A stretch of DNA of 64,000 nt, taken from the NCBI GenBank assembly GCA_019753235.1, contig JAIELF010000028.1, forward strand, positions 28,124-92,123. The letters are read 5' to 3'. This DNA comes from a bacterium (GTDB lineage: Bacteria; Planctomycetota; Planctomycetia; Kolteriales; Kolteriaceae). Numbering within the stretch: position 1 is the stretch's first letter; every line of letters begins with the position of its first letter. The position numbers and the translations under genes are program-made. The notes below the pieces were generated by a model. It did no database searches. It was not told where the DNA came from and saw only the letters and a program-made list of their open reading frames with translations. Of the stretch, positions 26,097 through 34,669 are shown in pieces.

Positions 26097-27776
26097 TCAA
26101 TTCCTCGCTGCTGATCCGGTCACCCTGGCCACCGGCAAGATGATCCGCGAGCCCGCTTCTTTCCCCACGTAAACTCGGTTACGCGCGACGCGGGCCGAGT
26201 CATAGCTGCTAACAGGGTCCCAAGTATTCGTGTGAGGTTCGAACCGCGGGGCATTGCTGCTTTGTACATGGACCGCGAGCCGATGCCCTTTATTGAAGAC
26301 CAAAGCCGTGTTCCCCAAGTCGAAGGCAAGATGATAAACCTTGTTGGGCTCGGCAGGCTGCGGAGCGTCGAAACCATCGCGAAATCGAAGTCGCATCGCC
26401 TGATCGAGTACCAATGCTTCGTAGCCGTCGGGATAGATATCGACGAGTTTGACGATGAAGTCCGTGTCAGGCCCATCGGTCGATACCTGCAAATCAACCT
26501 TCACCGTGCCCACGACCTCCAGTGGCGTCGCCAGAGGCTCTCCCTCAAAGCGAAGAACATCTTTTCGAATGCGCGTCGGCGATTGATCCATGGGGCCACG
26601 CGAGAGGAACAGGTTGTTTCCTCCCAGTGTCGGCACGGGATTCTTTGGATCAGAAGAATACTCGATGCTCGCGGATCCGTTGGAAGGCTGCGGGCGGAGT
26701 TCACCCTTTTCTGCGAGCCAAAGTTCGCGTGATTCATGGACGGGGGGCCACTGCGAACCGGTTCGCCATTCGTTCCCCGGGGCCTTTGGATCGAAGGGAT
26801 CTCCCATGAGAAAGTACCGGACCGGCTGTTCTTGCGTGATGCCGGTCTCGATCCCCTTCATCCAATGGTCGAACCATCGCTGAACGGTGCTCGTGTCGGG
26901 TTTGCTCGCTTCCTTGGGGTACTCCAATTTTCCGTTCAAAGGAAAGTGACCAAAGGCTCCGACGACAAGACGTTGATTACCCTTCGCCAAGCCTGCTCCA
27001 TTCCTTTGCAGGCCCGAATAGTTTTCGATCCCGCTTTGCACGAAGCAATCGTACCATCCGCAAACGTTGAAGGTCGGGACATTGACCTTGTCAAAGTGCT
27101 GTCTCATATCCATGTCGGCAGCGTTCTGATTGTAGGGGCCGACACGTGGAATAAGCGAGTCTTCAAGAGGTCGACGGAGAAGTTTGTACCAGCGTTCGTT
27201 CAGATCTTTCTGGAAGACGCCCCCTGAATACGTGCCGTAACGATAATCGCAACCGTGCGCCACGACGACGTAGGTGCAGACAAGCGCCGGGGGCTGAGCC
27301 ATGGCGGCCAGATTCGCGAGAATCCCCCCTGCCGAGACGCCGAACATCCCGACCTTCCCGTTGCACCAAGGCTGTTGCGTGATCCAGTGAATCGAATCGT
27401 AGCCGTCCGGTTTCTCATGTTCGAATCGGCCAAAGGTTCCTTCGCTCTTTCCCATGCCTCGCGTGTCTTGCACGACGTGAACGTACCCGATGTTGAAAAA
27501 CTCAACCGCGGTCGGCCCCAGTCCAGGCGTTTCTTTTCCGTACGGGGTGCGAGAAAAAATCACGGGCCAGGGACCCGCCCCTTCGGGCAAGGTTACCAAC
27601 GTGGCAAGCTTGGTTCCGTCGCGCATCGGGACCAAGACCTCGAAGCGCCGATCGGCGGGAAAGGGTTTGCTCTTCCCGAGGAGAACCTCGCGAAGACCCT
27701 GAGCATCGGCATCGGCCGTGACGAAGATCAAGGTCATGACAATGAAGAGATTCGCAAACCATCGCTGCGGAGACAT
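26097..27776 (-). CDS. Secreted CocE/NonD-family alpha/beta hydrolase
   Basis: A 559-residue exported hydrolase with signal peptide (LFIVMTLIFVTADADAQ). N-terminal X-Pro dipeptidyl-peptidase S15-type domain: VPMRDGTKLATLV, SRTPYGKE, DTRGMGKSEG, nucleophile GVSAGGI and the His in GAFGHFPL. C-terminal jelly-roll domain (about 385-555), with the ending LPVARVTGS. Such enzymes cleave acyl or peptide bonds, as in cocaine esterase, glutaryl-7-ACA acylase or X-Pro peptidase; the substrate is not readable. ATG with AAGGA nine bases upstream. It probably forms a pair with the small membrane protein downstream. Confidence 0.9.
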   Translation of the reverse strand: MSPQRWFANLFIVMTLIFVTADADAQGLREVLLGKSKPFPADRRFEVLVPMRDGTKLATLVTLPEGAGPWPVIFSRTPYGKETPGLGPTAVEFFNIGYVHVVQDTRGMGKSEGTFGRFEHEKPDGYDSIHWITQQPWCNGKVGMFGVSAGGILANLAAMAQPPALVCTYVVVAHGCDYRYGTYSGGVFQKDLNERWYKLLRRPLEDSLIPRVGPYNQNAADMDMRQHFDKVNVPTFNVCGWYDCFVQSGIENYSGLQRNGAGLAKGNQRLVVGAFGHFPLNGKLEYPKEASKPDTSTVQRWFDHWMKGIETGITQEQPVRYFLMGDPFDPKAPGNEWRTGSQWPPVHESRELWLAEKGELRPQPSNGSASIEYSSDPKNPVPTLGGNNLFLSRGPMDQSPTRIRKDVLRFEGEPLATPLEVVGTVKVDLQVSTDGPDTDFIVKLVDIYPDGYEALVLDQAMRLRFRDGFDAPQPAEPNKVYHLAFDLGNTALVFNKGHRLAVHVQSSNAPRFEPHTNTWDPVSSYDSARVARNRVYVGKEAGSRIILPVARVTGSAARN

Positions 27777-28084
27777 TGAAAGACTTCCTTGAATGACGGG
27801 TTAGAAGGACCATTGCCGAGCCCTCCTCTCTTATTGTGGTAACGGAAAAAGGTCCTCGGGGCCAGCCAAAGTGGCGGGGATCGGCGAGTACGGGTTCAGC
27901 AACGGCGGGGTAAACCCGCGCCCGAAATGCGGGGGCAAAGTTATCTTGCAGCCGATTCTACCGGTGGACTCGATTCGTTTGGGAGCAGTTTGCCGAGCGG
28001 AACCTCTGTTCGGGAAGGGATCCCTGGCGAGCGGGGTAAGTAACTGCTAGGTTATGGCAGGCGAAAACAGCAAGGGAGATGACG
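27777..28084. other. Divergent intergenic region, CocE hydrolase / transaldolase
   Basis: 308 bases without a gene. A hairpin GCGGG-GTAAA-CCCGC lies near 27905-27920. AAGGGAG directly before 28079 is the ribosome site for transaldolase. I see no riboswitch or clear promoter. Confidence 0.45.
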
Positions 28085-29065
28085 GTGGCCAATCAACTTG
28101 ATCAACTGAAGAGCATGACCGTGGTGGTGGCAGACACGGGGGATATTGACTCGATTGCCGCGTACAAGCCGCAGGACGCGACGACCAATCCCTCGCTTAT
28201 TCTTGCCGCGGCGCAGATGCCGGCGTACCAGTCGCTGGTTGAAGAGGCAATCGCGTTTGGACAGGCGACCCAGGGGACCAGTGACGAGCAACTCTCGGCA
28301 ACGCTTGACAAGCTCTTCGTGATTTTCGGCAGCGAGATTTTGAAGCTGATCCCCGGACGGATTTCGACGGAGGTTGATGCTGCCTTGAGTTTCGATTCGG
28401 CAGCCACCATCGCCAAAGCGAAGAAGTTTATCGCGATGTATGAGAAGATGGGGATCGACCGGAAGCGAATCCTGATCAAGATCGCCTCGACGTGGGAAGG
28501 GATCCAATCGGCGGCGGCACTGGAGAAAGAGGGGATTCACTGCAACCTGACGTTGCTGTTCGGCTTCGCCCAGGCGGTGGCGTGTGCCGAGGCCAAAGTG
28601 ACGCTCATCTCGCCGTTTGTCGGACGCATTTTGGATTGGCACTTGCGTGACCGTAACGTCAAATCGATCGAGCCGGCGGACGATCCTGGCGTCGCGTCGG
28701 TGAGTCGAATTTTCCACCACTACAAGAAGTTCGGCTACAAGACCGAAGTGATGGGAGCTAGCTTCCGTAATGTTGGCGAGATTCAAGAACTGGCCGGCTG
28801 CGATCTGTTGACCATCGCCCCCAAGTTACTCGGAGAGCTTCAAGCGACCAGCGAACCTCTGTCGCGAAAGCTCGATCCCTCGGCATCCAGCAAGATGGCT
28901 ATGGAGAAGGTCTCGCTCGACGAAAAGTCGTTCCGTTGGATGCTGAACGAAGACGCGATGGCGACCGAAAAGCTCAGCGAAGGGATTCGTAAGTTCCATG
29001 CCGACGCCGTCAAGCTGCGCGAATTTGTTCGTTCTCGGATGCCGGCAACGGTCGGTACACGTTAG
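28085..29065 (+). CDS. tal: Transaldolase
   Basis: A 326-residue enzyme of the classical TalB type, normal length. It moves a dihydroxyacetone unit between sugar phosphates in the non-oxidative pentose phosphate pathway. Seen: VVADTGD at the N-terminus, DATTNPSLI, the Schiff-base Lys in [20 protein letters not shown] and [11 protein letters not shown] favour the GTG at 28085, since AAGGGAG lies six bases upstream; the ATG at 28079 is adjacent to that site. An intrinsic terminator follows the gene. Confidence 0.95.
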   Translation: MANQLDQLKSMTVVVADTGDIDSIAAYKPQDATTNPSLILAAAQMPAYQSLVEEAIAFGQATQGTSDEQLSATLDKLFVIFGSEILKLIPGRISTEVDAALSFDSAATIAKAKKFIAMYEKMGIDRKRILIKIASTWEGIQSAAALEKEGIHCNLTLLFGFAQAVACAEAKVTLISPFVGRILDWHLRDRNVKSIEPADDPGVASVSRIFHHYKKFGYKTEVMGASFRNVGEIQELAGCDLLTIAPKLLGELQATSEPLSRKLDPSASSKMAMEKVSLDEKSFRWMLNEDAMATEKLSEGIRKFHADAVKLREFVRSRMPATVGTR

Positions 29066-29376
29066 AGAGTTTGAACGCGCCAGGGCTCATGCTTGGTTCT
29101 CTCTTAACATCAAGAAAGCACGAAGGGCGTCTCGGATTACCGGGACGCCCTTCGCTTTACCATGGCGCGGTAGGAGCCGTCGACCTCCTCACTCAAGATG
29201 CGTCCATTGCGGGAAGGCGTAAAGCCTCCGTCAATGGACTCATCTGTCGCAACCGCTCCCTCCGCATTTGACGCCATGGCCGATTCGTGAAGTGATTGAT
29301 GCACTGGCATCGTAGGCGAAGACTTGGGGGACTGGGAAGACGATCTCGATCGTTTTTCAAAGATTTGGTCTACTCG
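29066..29376. other. Convergent intergenic region with terminator and second structured hairpin
   Basis: 311 bases between the stops of tal and the DUF1080 gene. Besides the terminator at 29121-29158 it holds a nested hairpin at 29202-29239: GTCCATTG pairs with CAATGGAC, and inside it AGGC pairs with GCCT around GTAAA. No gene is supported here. Confidence 0.5.
29121..29158 (+). terminator. Intrinsic terminator after transaldolase
   Basis: A 15-bp stem (CGAAGGGCGTC pairs with GACGCCCTTCG and the pairing continues inward with one G-U) closes an ATTA loop at 29136-29139, 56 bases after the tal stop. Only a short T stretch follows, and an A-rich stretch precedes it. Confidence 0.7.
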
Positions 29377-30036
29377 TCATGGATCGTCCGCGGGAACTTC
29401 TTTTGGATCCGCTTCACCGGGGGCGAGGGGCCGAATCTGAATATCCTTCAGGGCGGCCGCCGTTCGCCAAGTGGAGAAGCCCAGGGGCCGAGACAGCTTC
29501 ACCTCGGGCCGAGTCGCAATCTGCCGATCTTTTGTCTTGGCATCCACAATTTTGACCTGATCGATCCAGGCGCGAATCCGGTCGGTTTCCACCCGCAAGC
29601 GGATCTTGTACCAGCGATTGTTCTCGAAATCCCGCCACGAGGACGTTTCATTGTTCGAAGCGTCTTTGCCATCCAGATTCGAAAGGCCCACCAATCCGCC
29701 TCCCCAGCCCCCCACAATCAGCGAGCAAAAATCCTTGCCCACGGGGAAAGTTAATCCACAAAAGAAATCCCCGCCCAGGACTCTTTTGGCTTCGAGAGTG
29801 ATCTCATAATTCATGACGGGAATCGGATCGGGACTATCCAGCGTGATGCCGGTCATGTCTCCTCCCATGTCCAGATGAATCGCCCCGTCGTCGATGTGAA
29901 CCTCCCCTTGCCCGCCGAAATCCGTTGCTTTCCAGCCCGCGAGGGATTTTCCATCAAACAAGGCCCGGGCGGGAGTCGTCTGGACAGGGTCGGCCAGCAA
30001 CGCTAAGAACGTGAGGGTGATTAGCGGGGTCGGCAT
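29377..30036 (-). CDS. Secreted DUF1080 (3-keto-disaccharide hydrolase-like) protein
   Basis: A 219-residue exported protein with a signal peptide ending near PARA. The single DUF1080 domain has the usual LFDGKSLAGWK start, IPVMNYEITLEAKR, a beta-sandwich with GDFFCGLTFPVG and an ending LGFSTWRTAAALKDIQIRPL. The domain is a concanavalin-like fold; some members hydrolyse 3-keto-glycosides. It is expanded in Planctomycetota. The neighbours do not specify a sugar. ATG at 30036; the gene diverges from yqgE. Confidence 0.87.
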   Translation of the reverse strand: MPTPLITLTFLALLADPVQTTPARALFDGKSLAGWKATDFGGQGEVHIDDGAIHLDMGGDMTGITLDSPDPIPVMNYEITLEAKRVLGGDFFCGLTFPVGKDFCSLIVGGWGGGLVGLSNLDGKDASNNETSSWRDFENNRWYKIRLRVETDRIRAWIDQVKIVDAKTKDRQIATRPEVKLSRPLGFSTWRTAAALKDIQIRPLAPGEADPKEVPADDP

Positions 30037-30220
30037 AGGGTTGTGTCCTGCGGGTGTCGTTGGAATACTGCCTCGGCGAGGCTCGGTGTTTCGTGGACCG
30101 TTCCTGGGAGATTACACCTTGGGACGGGCGAGCGAAAGCACCCTTTTTCTGGGCTCGGCCCATCGGGCTGAACAGGGAGCGATTGCTCGTCGTGCGGACA
30201 AGGCCGTGGGAGATCGACTG

Positions 30221-30787
30221 ATGACGAACCTTCCCGAATCTCTGCAGGGGCACCTTCTCATTGCCGCTCCGGGACTCAGCGATCCCAATTTTAAGCGATC
30301 GGTGATTCTCATGATCGATCACGACGACCAGGGAGCCCTCGGCCTGGTTCTCAATCGCCCCCTCAACAAGAAGCTCAGTGACATCTGGAGACAGGCCGAC
30401 GATAAAAGCCAACAGCCTGGATCGAAAGCGCCCGTGCATTGGGGCGGGCCCGTCGCTGGCCCTCTGGTGGCAATCCATCAACTGGAAGCTTTCGCCGAGG
30501 TCGAGATCATGCCCGGTATCTACTTTTCCACAGACAAAAAAAGGGTCGGCAAAGCGATCAAGCAATCGGCCGATCTCCGTTTCTATGTTGGCTGTGCTGG
30601 TTGGTCCTCGGGACAACTCGAGGAAGAAATTGCCGAGGGGGCCTGGGGAATTCTACCGGCTCGTTCGGTCCATGTCATGTCCCCTCCGGACAACCTGTGG
30701 AAACAGGTCGGCGACGAACTGACGCTGGGGGTGATGTACTCAAAGCTCGGCTTACAATCGCTTCCCGACAACCCCGAAGCGAACTAA
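30221..30787 (+). CDS. YqgE/AlgH family protein
   Basis: A 188-residue protein of the YqgE/AlgH family: SLQGHLLIAAPGLSDPNF, SVILMIDHDDQGALGLVLNRP, HWGGPV and GCAGWSSGQLEEEI. Reported as a regulator of alginate genes in Pseudomonas, but its molecular activity is unproven. ATG 30221 is chosen for the GGGAG eight bases upstream and the family-typical beginning; a frame from 30011 reaches into the DUF1080 gene and is not supported. Confidence 0.92.
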   Translation: MTNLPESLQGHLLIAAPGLSDPNFKRSVILMIDHDDQGALGLVLNRPLNKKLSDIWRQADDKSQQPGSKAPVHWGGPVAGPLVAIHQLEAFAEVEIMPGIYFSTDKKRVGKAIKQSADLRFYVGCAGWSSGQLEEEIAEGAWGILPARSVHVMSPPDNLWKQVGDELTLGVMYSKLGLQSLPDNPEAN

Positions 30788-30872
30788 CGGCTTCATCCCA
30801 CGCAAGCGAGATCACGTCGAATACGCTTAGCCGATGCGGACGGTCTGCTTTTGCATTGATGGAATGAAAAGA

Positions 30873-30901
30873 GGCCCGGCGACGCTCATGGTCGACGGGC
30901 C
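30873..30901. terminator. Hairpin between convergent yqgE and small acidic protein gene
   Basis: GGCCCG pairs with CGGGCC and CGAC pairs with GTCG, with one G-A mismatch and a 7-base loop. It lies between two facing stop codons and could end both transcripts; T-rich sequence follows on the plus strand. Confidence 0.5.
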
Positions 30902-30933
30902 GACAGGGATTTTCAAGTTTCGCACGACGATCG

Positions 30934-31131
30934 TTAGGCGGCGGCGGAGCCTTCTGATTCCTCTTCGTCATCGATCAAGTAGCTGATTTCCTCGGCCGTC
31001 GCTTCGAGATAGGCTCGAATCGTTTCGCTTTCGACCGACTGAATCATTTGATCGAGTGCCGCCACCACTCGGTCGACCTCTTCGACACTGATTTCTTCGT
31101 ACTCATCATCCATGATGGGTTCGTTGTTCAT
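30934..31131 (-). CDS. Small acidic protein of unknown function
   Basis: A 65-residue, very acidic protein (many Glu and Asp), predicted helical, with two helical stretches (about 17-35 and 38-55) and a short Ala tail. I recognise no named family. The start is convincing: GGAGG lies seven bases before ATG 31131, with a second ATG at 31134. It has its own upstream region and is divergent from the lipase-like gene. Confidence 0.75.
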   Translation of the reverse strand: MNNEPIMDDEYEEISVEEVDRVVAALDQMIQSVESETIRAYLEATAEEISYLIDDEEESEGSAAA

Positions 31132-31259
31132 CATTCATCCTCCGTGATGCTTGTTCTAAAAACCCGTTGTGGAGGATCGACCACCGGATGAGGGCCGCTA
31201 TAGCTTGACCTCTCTCGGATCCGGTCCCTTTTCCGTCGCCGGCCGCCAAAATGCGAATC

Positions 31260-31283
31260 TTCGGAGGATTCTTCGGAGGATTC
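31260..31283 (+). repeat. Perfect tandem duplication of a 12-mer
   Basis: TTCGGAGGATTC occurs twice without a gap, in the leader of the hydrolase gene that begins at 31356. It may be a recent slippage duplication or a binding-site pair. Confidence 0.7.
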
Positions 31284-31355
31284 GCCGCCGGTCCCGTGAG
31301 ATTTCTCTTTTCAGCCGTTACAATCGGCAGCGTCCCATGGCAGGAGTCCGAACCA

Positions 31356-32258
31356 ATGTCATCGCTAGTTGCCGTCGCATCAAGCACCGCTCAGGCATCG
31401 TCGTGGACCCATCCCGATGGCACACGCCGAGCAATCACGTATTGGCCTGCAACTTCGCCCCACCAGAAGCCCCACCGATCGGCCATCGTCTTCGTCCATG
31501 GTTTCGGCGAGCACATGGGTCGATTCCAAAGCTTCGTCGATGGGCTTTCTCCGCTAGGATTAAATGCCATCGGATATGACCATGTCGGGCACGGCAAGTC
31601 CGATGGTGCCCGAGGCGATGCCCCCAGCATCGACGGATTGGCCGACGATTTCGGACTGATCCTTCCTTCGCTCTTGAAACAAGCCGGCGCCACGCAAGCC
31701 ATTGCTCTGGGGCACTCGATGGGAGCGCTCACGTTGGCTCGGTATCTGACTCGAGGGAACGCGGATCCTTCTATTCGAGCGGCCATTCTCAGTGGGCCAG
31801 CCTTCCTCGTTCCCAAGCCGTGGCTGGTTCGAATCAAGGTGGCGATTGGCCGAATCATCGCCCCTTTGTCGCCCCGCATGAGCTTTGCCGCCGGCGTTGA
31901 TGCTCAAGGACTCTCTCACGATTCTGCCGTCATCGAGGCATACAAGCGCGATGCACTTGTTCACGGTTCGATCTCCGCTCGCTTGGGACAAAGTCTTATT
32001 GATGACGGTGAACGATACGCGGACGATGGCGAGGCATTGGCGATACCGACTCTCCTCTATCACGGAGGGAGCGATCCGATCGCCTGCGTGGAAGGCTCGC
32101 GACGATTCGCCAAGACTGTCCGCAAGGATCTCCTCACGTATCACGAATGGCCGGGATACTTTCATGAGCCGCACCACGAACTGCCAGCGGACCGAGAGAA
32201 AGTATTCACGTTCATCCGCGATTGGATCGGCCGGACCGTTCCGGACTTGGAACAATGA
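31356..32258 (+). CDS. Monoacylglycerol-lipase-like alpha/beta hydrolase
   Basis: A 300-residue serine hydrolase of the lysophospholipase / monoglyceride lipase group (Hydrolase_4). Seen: oxyanion segment VHGFGEHMGRF, YDHVGHGKSDG, nucleophile elbow GHSMG, catalytic Asp in HGGSDPIA and His in EPHHE. It should cleave acyl esters of glycerides or lysolipids. ATG 31356 is chosen for CAGGAG nine bases upstream; a frame from 31251 adds non-family sequence. The ABC ATPase gene follows after 49 bases on the same strand. Confidence 0.88.
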   Translation: MSSLVAVASSTAQASSWTHPDGTRRAITYWPATSPHQKPHRSAIVFVHGFGEHMGRFQSFVDGLSPLGLNAIGYDHVGHGKSDGARGDAPSIDGLADDFGLILPSLLKQAGATQAIALGHSMGALTLARYLTRGNADPSIRAAILSGPAFLVPKPWLVRIKVAIGRIIAPLSPRMSFAAGVDAQGLSHDSAVIEAYKRDALVHGSISARLGQSLIDDGERYADDGEALAIPTLLYHGGSDPIACVEGSRRFAKTVRKDLLTYHEWPGYFHEPHHELPADREKVFTFIRDWIGRTVPDLEQ

Positions 32259-32307
32259 GAAGAAGTGCTCGTTCAGCGAGAGAAAGAATCCTTCTGCGGT
32301 GGCCGAC

Positions 32308-33054
32308 ATGATTGAACTGCGAGAGATCTCTCGTCGATTCGGCCCGCAAATCGTGGTCGCGCCGTTCTCTTGGCGACTCGAAAGAGGCCGAACGCATGTT
32401 CTGCTGGGCCCCAGCGGATGCGGAAAATCAACAATATTGAGGATGCTGATAGGGCTGATTCCGCCGACGACGGGCGAGATCTGTTTCGATGGCAAAAGGG
32501 TCATGCCTCGCGATTGGAGACGCCTTCGCGAGCGGATCGGTTACGTCATTCAAGACGGGGGACTCTTTCCTCACCTGACGGCGAAGTCCAACGTGCTTCT
32601 CATGGCCAGGCAGCTTCGCTGGCCGAGAGAGCAGCAAGTCGCGCGATTAGCGGAACTGGCCGAGCTGACTCACTTCCCCAAAGACGCGTTGGACCGATAC
32701 CCCGCGCAACTTTCCGGCGGGCAAAAACAGCGGGTCGGCATTATGCGTGCACTCCTGCTCAATCCCGATGTCGTCCTGCTAGATGAACCGCTGGGGGCGC
32801 TCGATCCGGTGATCCGTTATGATCTGCAGACGGAGCTTCGGCAGATTTTCCAAACACTACAAAAGACCGTCGTCTTAGTGACCCATGATGTGGGAGAAGC
32901 ACAGTTTTTTGGTGATCAGGTGATGCTTCTACGCCGAGGCAAGGTGCTTCAGCAGGGGACGTTCGACGATCTTTGGCATCGGCCGGCCGATCCGTACGTC
33001 ACCCAGTTTCTGACCGCACAACGAGTCTCCTTCGAATCGACAGCGAGCATATGA
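32308..33054 (+). CDS. ABC ATPase of betaine/choline-type (OpuCA/ProV-like) importer
   Basis: A 248-residue ATPase: Walker A GPSGCGKST, signature LSGGQKQR, Walker B DEPLGALDP and the H-loop VTHDVGEA. Similar to OpuCA/YehX but short: the C-terminal CBS pair used for osmotic sensing in OpuA/OpuCA is absent. It powers the fused permease/binding protein encoded next, whose ATG overlaps its stop (ATGA). Start at ATG 32308; a GTG at 32299 is possible. No clear ribosome site is seen. Confidence 0.9.
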   Translation: MIELREISRRFGPQIVVAPFSWRLERGRTHVLLGPSGCGKSTILRMLIGLIPPTTGEICFDGKRVMPRDWRRLRERIGYVIQDGGLFPHLTAKSNVLLMARQLRWPREQQVARLAELAELTHFPKDALDRYPAQLSGGQKQRVGIMRALLLNPDVVLLDEPLGALDPVIRYDLQTELRQIFQTLQKTVVLVTHDVGEAQFFGDQVMLLRRGKVLQQGTFDDLWHRPADPYVTQFLTAQRVSFESTASI

Positions 33055-34556
33055 ATCGAATCATCGGGGCTTTGTCGCTTTTACTTGTCTCGACAGCCAC
33101 CGTGTCGGCCGAACCGGCAGCGGTAAAGCTGCGCATTGGATGTAAGGCCTTCACAGAAAGTGTGATCGTCGGTGAGTTGGTGCGTCAGCTTGCCGAGAGT
33201 GCCGGCACGCGAGCTCAATTGATTGAGTTGGGGGGAACGCAGGTCGTTTGGCGGGCTCTGTTGGCGGGAGAGATCGATATCTATCCCGAGTATACCGGCA
33301 CGCTGCTGAAAGAAATCCTGGCGTCCGAAGCGACCGCCACCAGCGAAGAAGTCCAGCGAATACTGGCCCATCGAGGACTGCGGGCCACTCGCTCTCTTGG
33401 TTTCGTCAACAATTACGTGATTGGTGTCTCTGCCGAGCTAGCCGCCAAGCATGCCCTGACGAAGATCTCTGATCTCCGGGATCATCCGGAGCTTCGTCTG
33501 GGCTTTTCCAATGAGTTCCTTCGGCGGGACGATGGTTGGCCTGCCTTGCGTTCGCACTATCAACTTCGTCAGCGTGATGTTCGCGGACTCGATCATGATC
33601 TCGCCTACCGGGCGCTGGCCGACGGACAGATTGATGCAACCGACTTTTACTCAACCGATGGTAAGCTCCGTCGATACTCGTTCGCCATGCTGACCGACGA
33701 CGCTCATTTCTTCCCCGTTTATGAGGCGATCCTTCTCTATCGCGAAGAGGTCAACGAGAAGTACCCGCAGGCCTGGAGCGCGATCGCTCGGCTCGAAGGA
33801 TCTCTTGACGAAGCGACGATGATCAATCTCAACGGGAAGGTGGATGTCGAATCGACTCGACCTCGGCGAGTCGCGGCCGATTACCTGGAAAGTCGCTTTC
33901 AAATCATGAGAAGCGAGAGCGACGAGTCGGCATGGGAGATTCTTCGTCGCAACGGCCTGGTCCATTTGCGGTTGGTGGCACTCTCTTTGTGTTTGGCGAT
34001 TCTGGTAGCGGTGCCGTTGGGGATCCTGGCGGCCAAGTGGGAACGCGTCGGCCAAGCGATTCTCGCGGTCGTTGGCCTCTTTCAGACGATCCCATCGATC
34101 GTCCTTTTGGTTCTGTTGATTCCGCTCTTAGGAGTCGGCGATCGTCCTGCGATCTTTGCCCTATTCATTTACAGCTTGTTGCCGATCGTTCGGAATACGT
34201 ACGCCGGTCTGCGCGATGTTCCTCGATCATTGTTGGAGTCGGCCGAGGCTGTCGGCTTACCGGCACTGGCTCGGTTGCGACGTGTTGAATTGCCGCTGGC
34301 GGCGCGGTCGGTCCTAGCTGGGATCAAGACGGCAGCCGTGATCAATGTCGGAACGGCAACGTTGGGTGGATTGATCGGCGCGGGCGGGTTCGGCGATCCG
34401 ATCTTTCAAGGCCTGCGGGCGTTCGACCCAGCTCTCATGATCTGGCAAGGAGCCGTCCCCACCGCCGTTCTCTCCCTGGCGGTGCTAGGCATCTTCGAGG
34501 TGATCGAAAGATTCTGCGTTCCCAAGGGACTAAGACTTCGCCCCTCCTCCACCTAG
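33051..34556 (+). CDS. Fused substrate-binding protein and permease of betaine-type ABC importer
   Basis: A 501-residue fusion. Residues 1-20 are a signal or anchor sequence; about 24-285 is an OpuAC-type binding domain (KLRIGCKAFTESVIVGELV, DIYPEYTGTLLKE, ALADGQIDATDFYSTDG); about 295-490 is an OpuCB/ProW-type permease with five or six spans and the EAA-like ESAEAVGLPALARLRRVELP. With the ATPase encoded just upstream (4-base ATGA overlap) it forms a full two-gene importer for glycine betaine, choline, carnitine or a related compound such as ergothioneine. The binding domain comes first, the reverse of BusAB/OpuA and EgtU-like fusions. Confidence 0.9.
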   Translation: MNRIIGALSLLLVSTATVSAEPAAVKLRIGCKAFTESVIVGELVRQLAESAGTRAQLIELGGTQVVWRALLAGEIDIYPEYTGTLLKEILASEATATSEEVQRILAHRGLRATRSLGFVNNYVIGVSAELAAKHALTKISDLRDHPELRLGFSNEFLRRDDGWPALRSHYQLRQRDVRGLDHDLAYRALADGQIDATDFYSTDGKLRRYSFAMLTDDAHFFPVYEAILLYREEVNEKYPQAWSAIARLEGSLDEATMINLNGKVDVESTRPRRVAADYLESRFQIMRSESDESAWEILRRNGLVHLRLVALSLCLAILVAVPLGILAAKWERVGQAILAVVGLFQTIPSIVLLVLLIPLLGVGDRPAIFALFIYSLLPIVRNTYAGLRDVPRSLLESAEAVGLPALARLRRVELPLAARSVLAGIKTAAVINVGTATLGGLIGAGGFGDPIFQGLRAFDPALMIWQGAVPTAVLSLAVLGIFEVIERFCVPKGLRLRPSST

Positions 34557-34669
34557 AAAACGACTTGGAGGTCGCTGGACAAGAGTTGCTTGACGGGCCG
34601 ACCTCGTTCCACGAAAGTATGCTGAAAGAAAGTGTTCGGTATCGACCTGGGCAAGGAACAAGCAAGACC

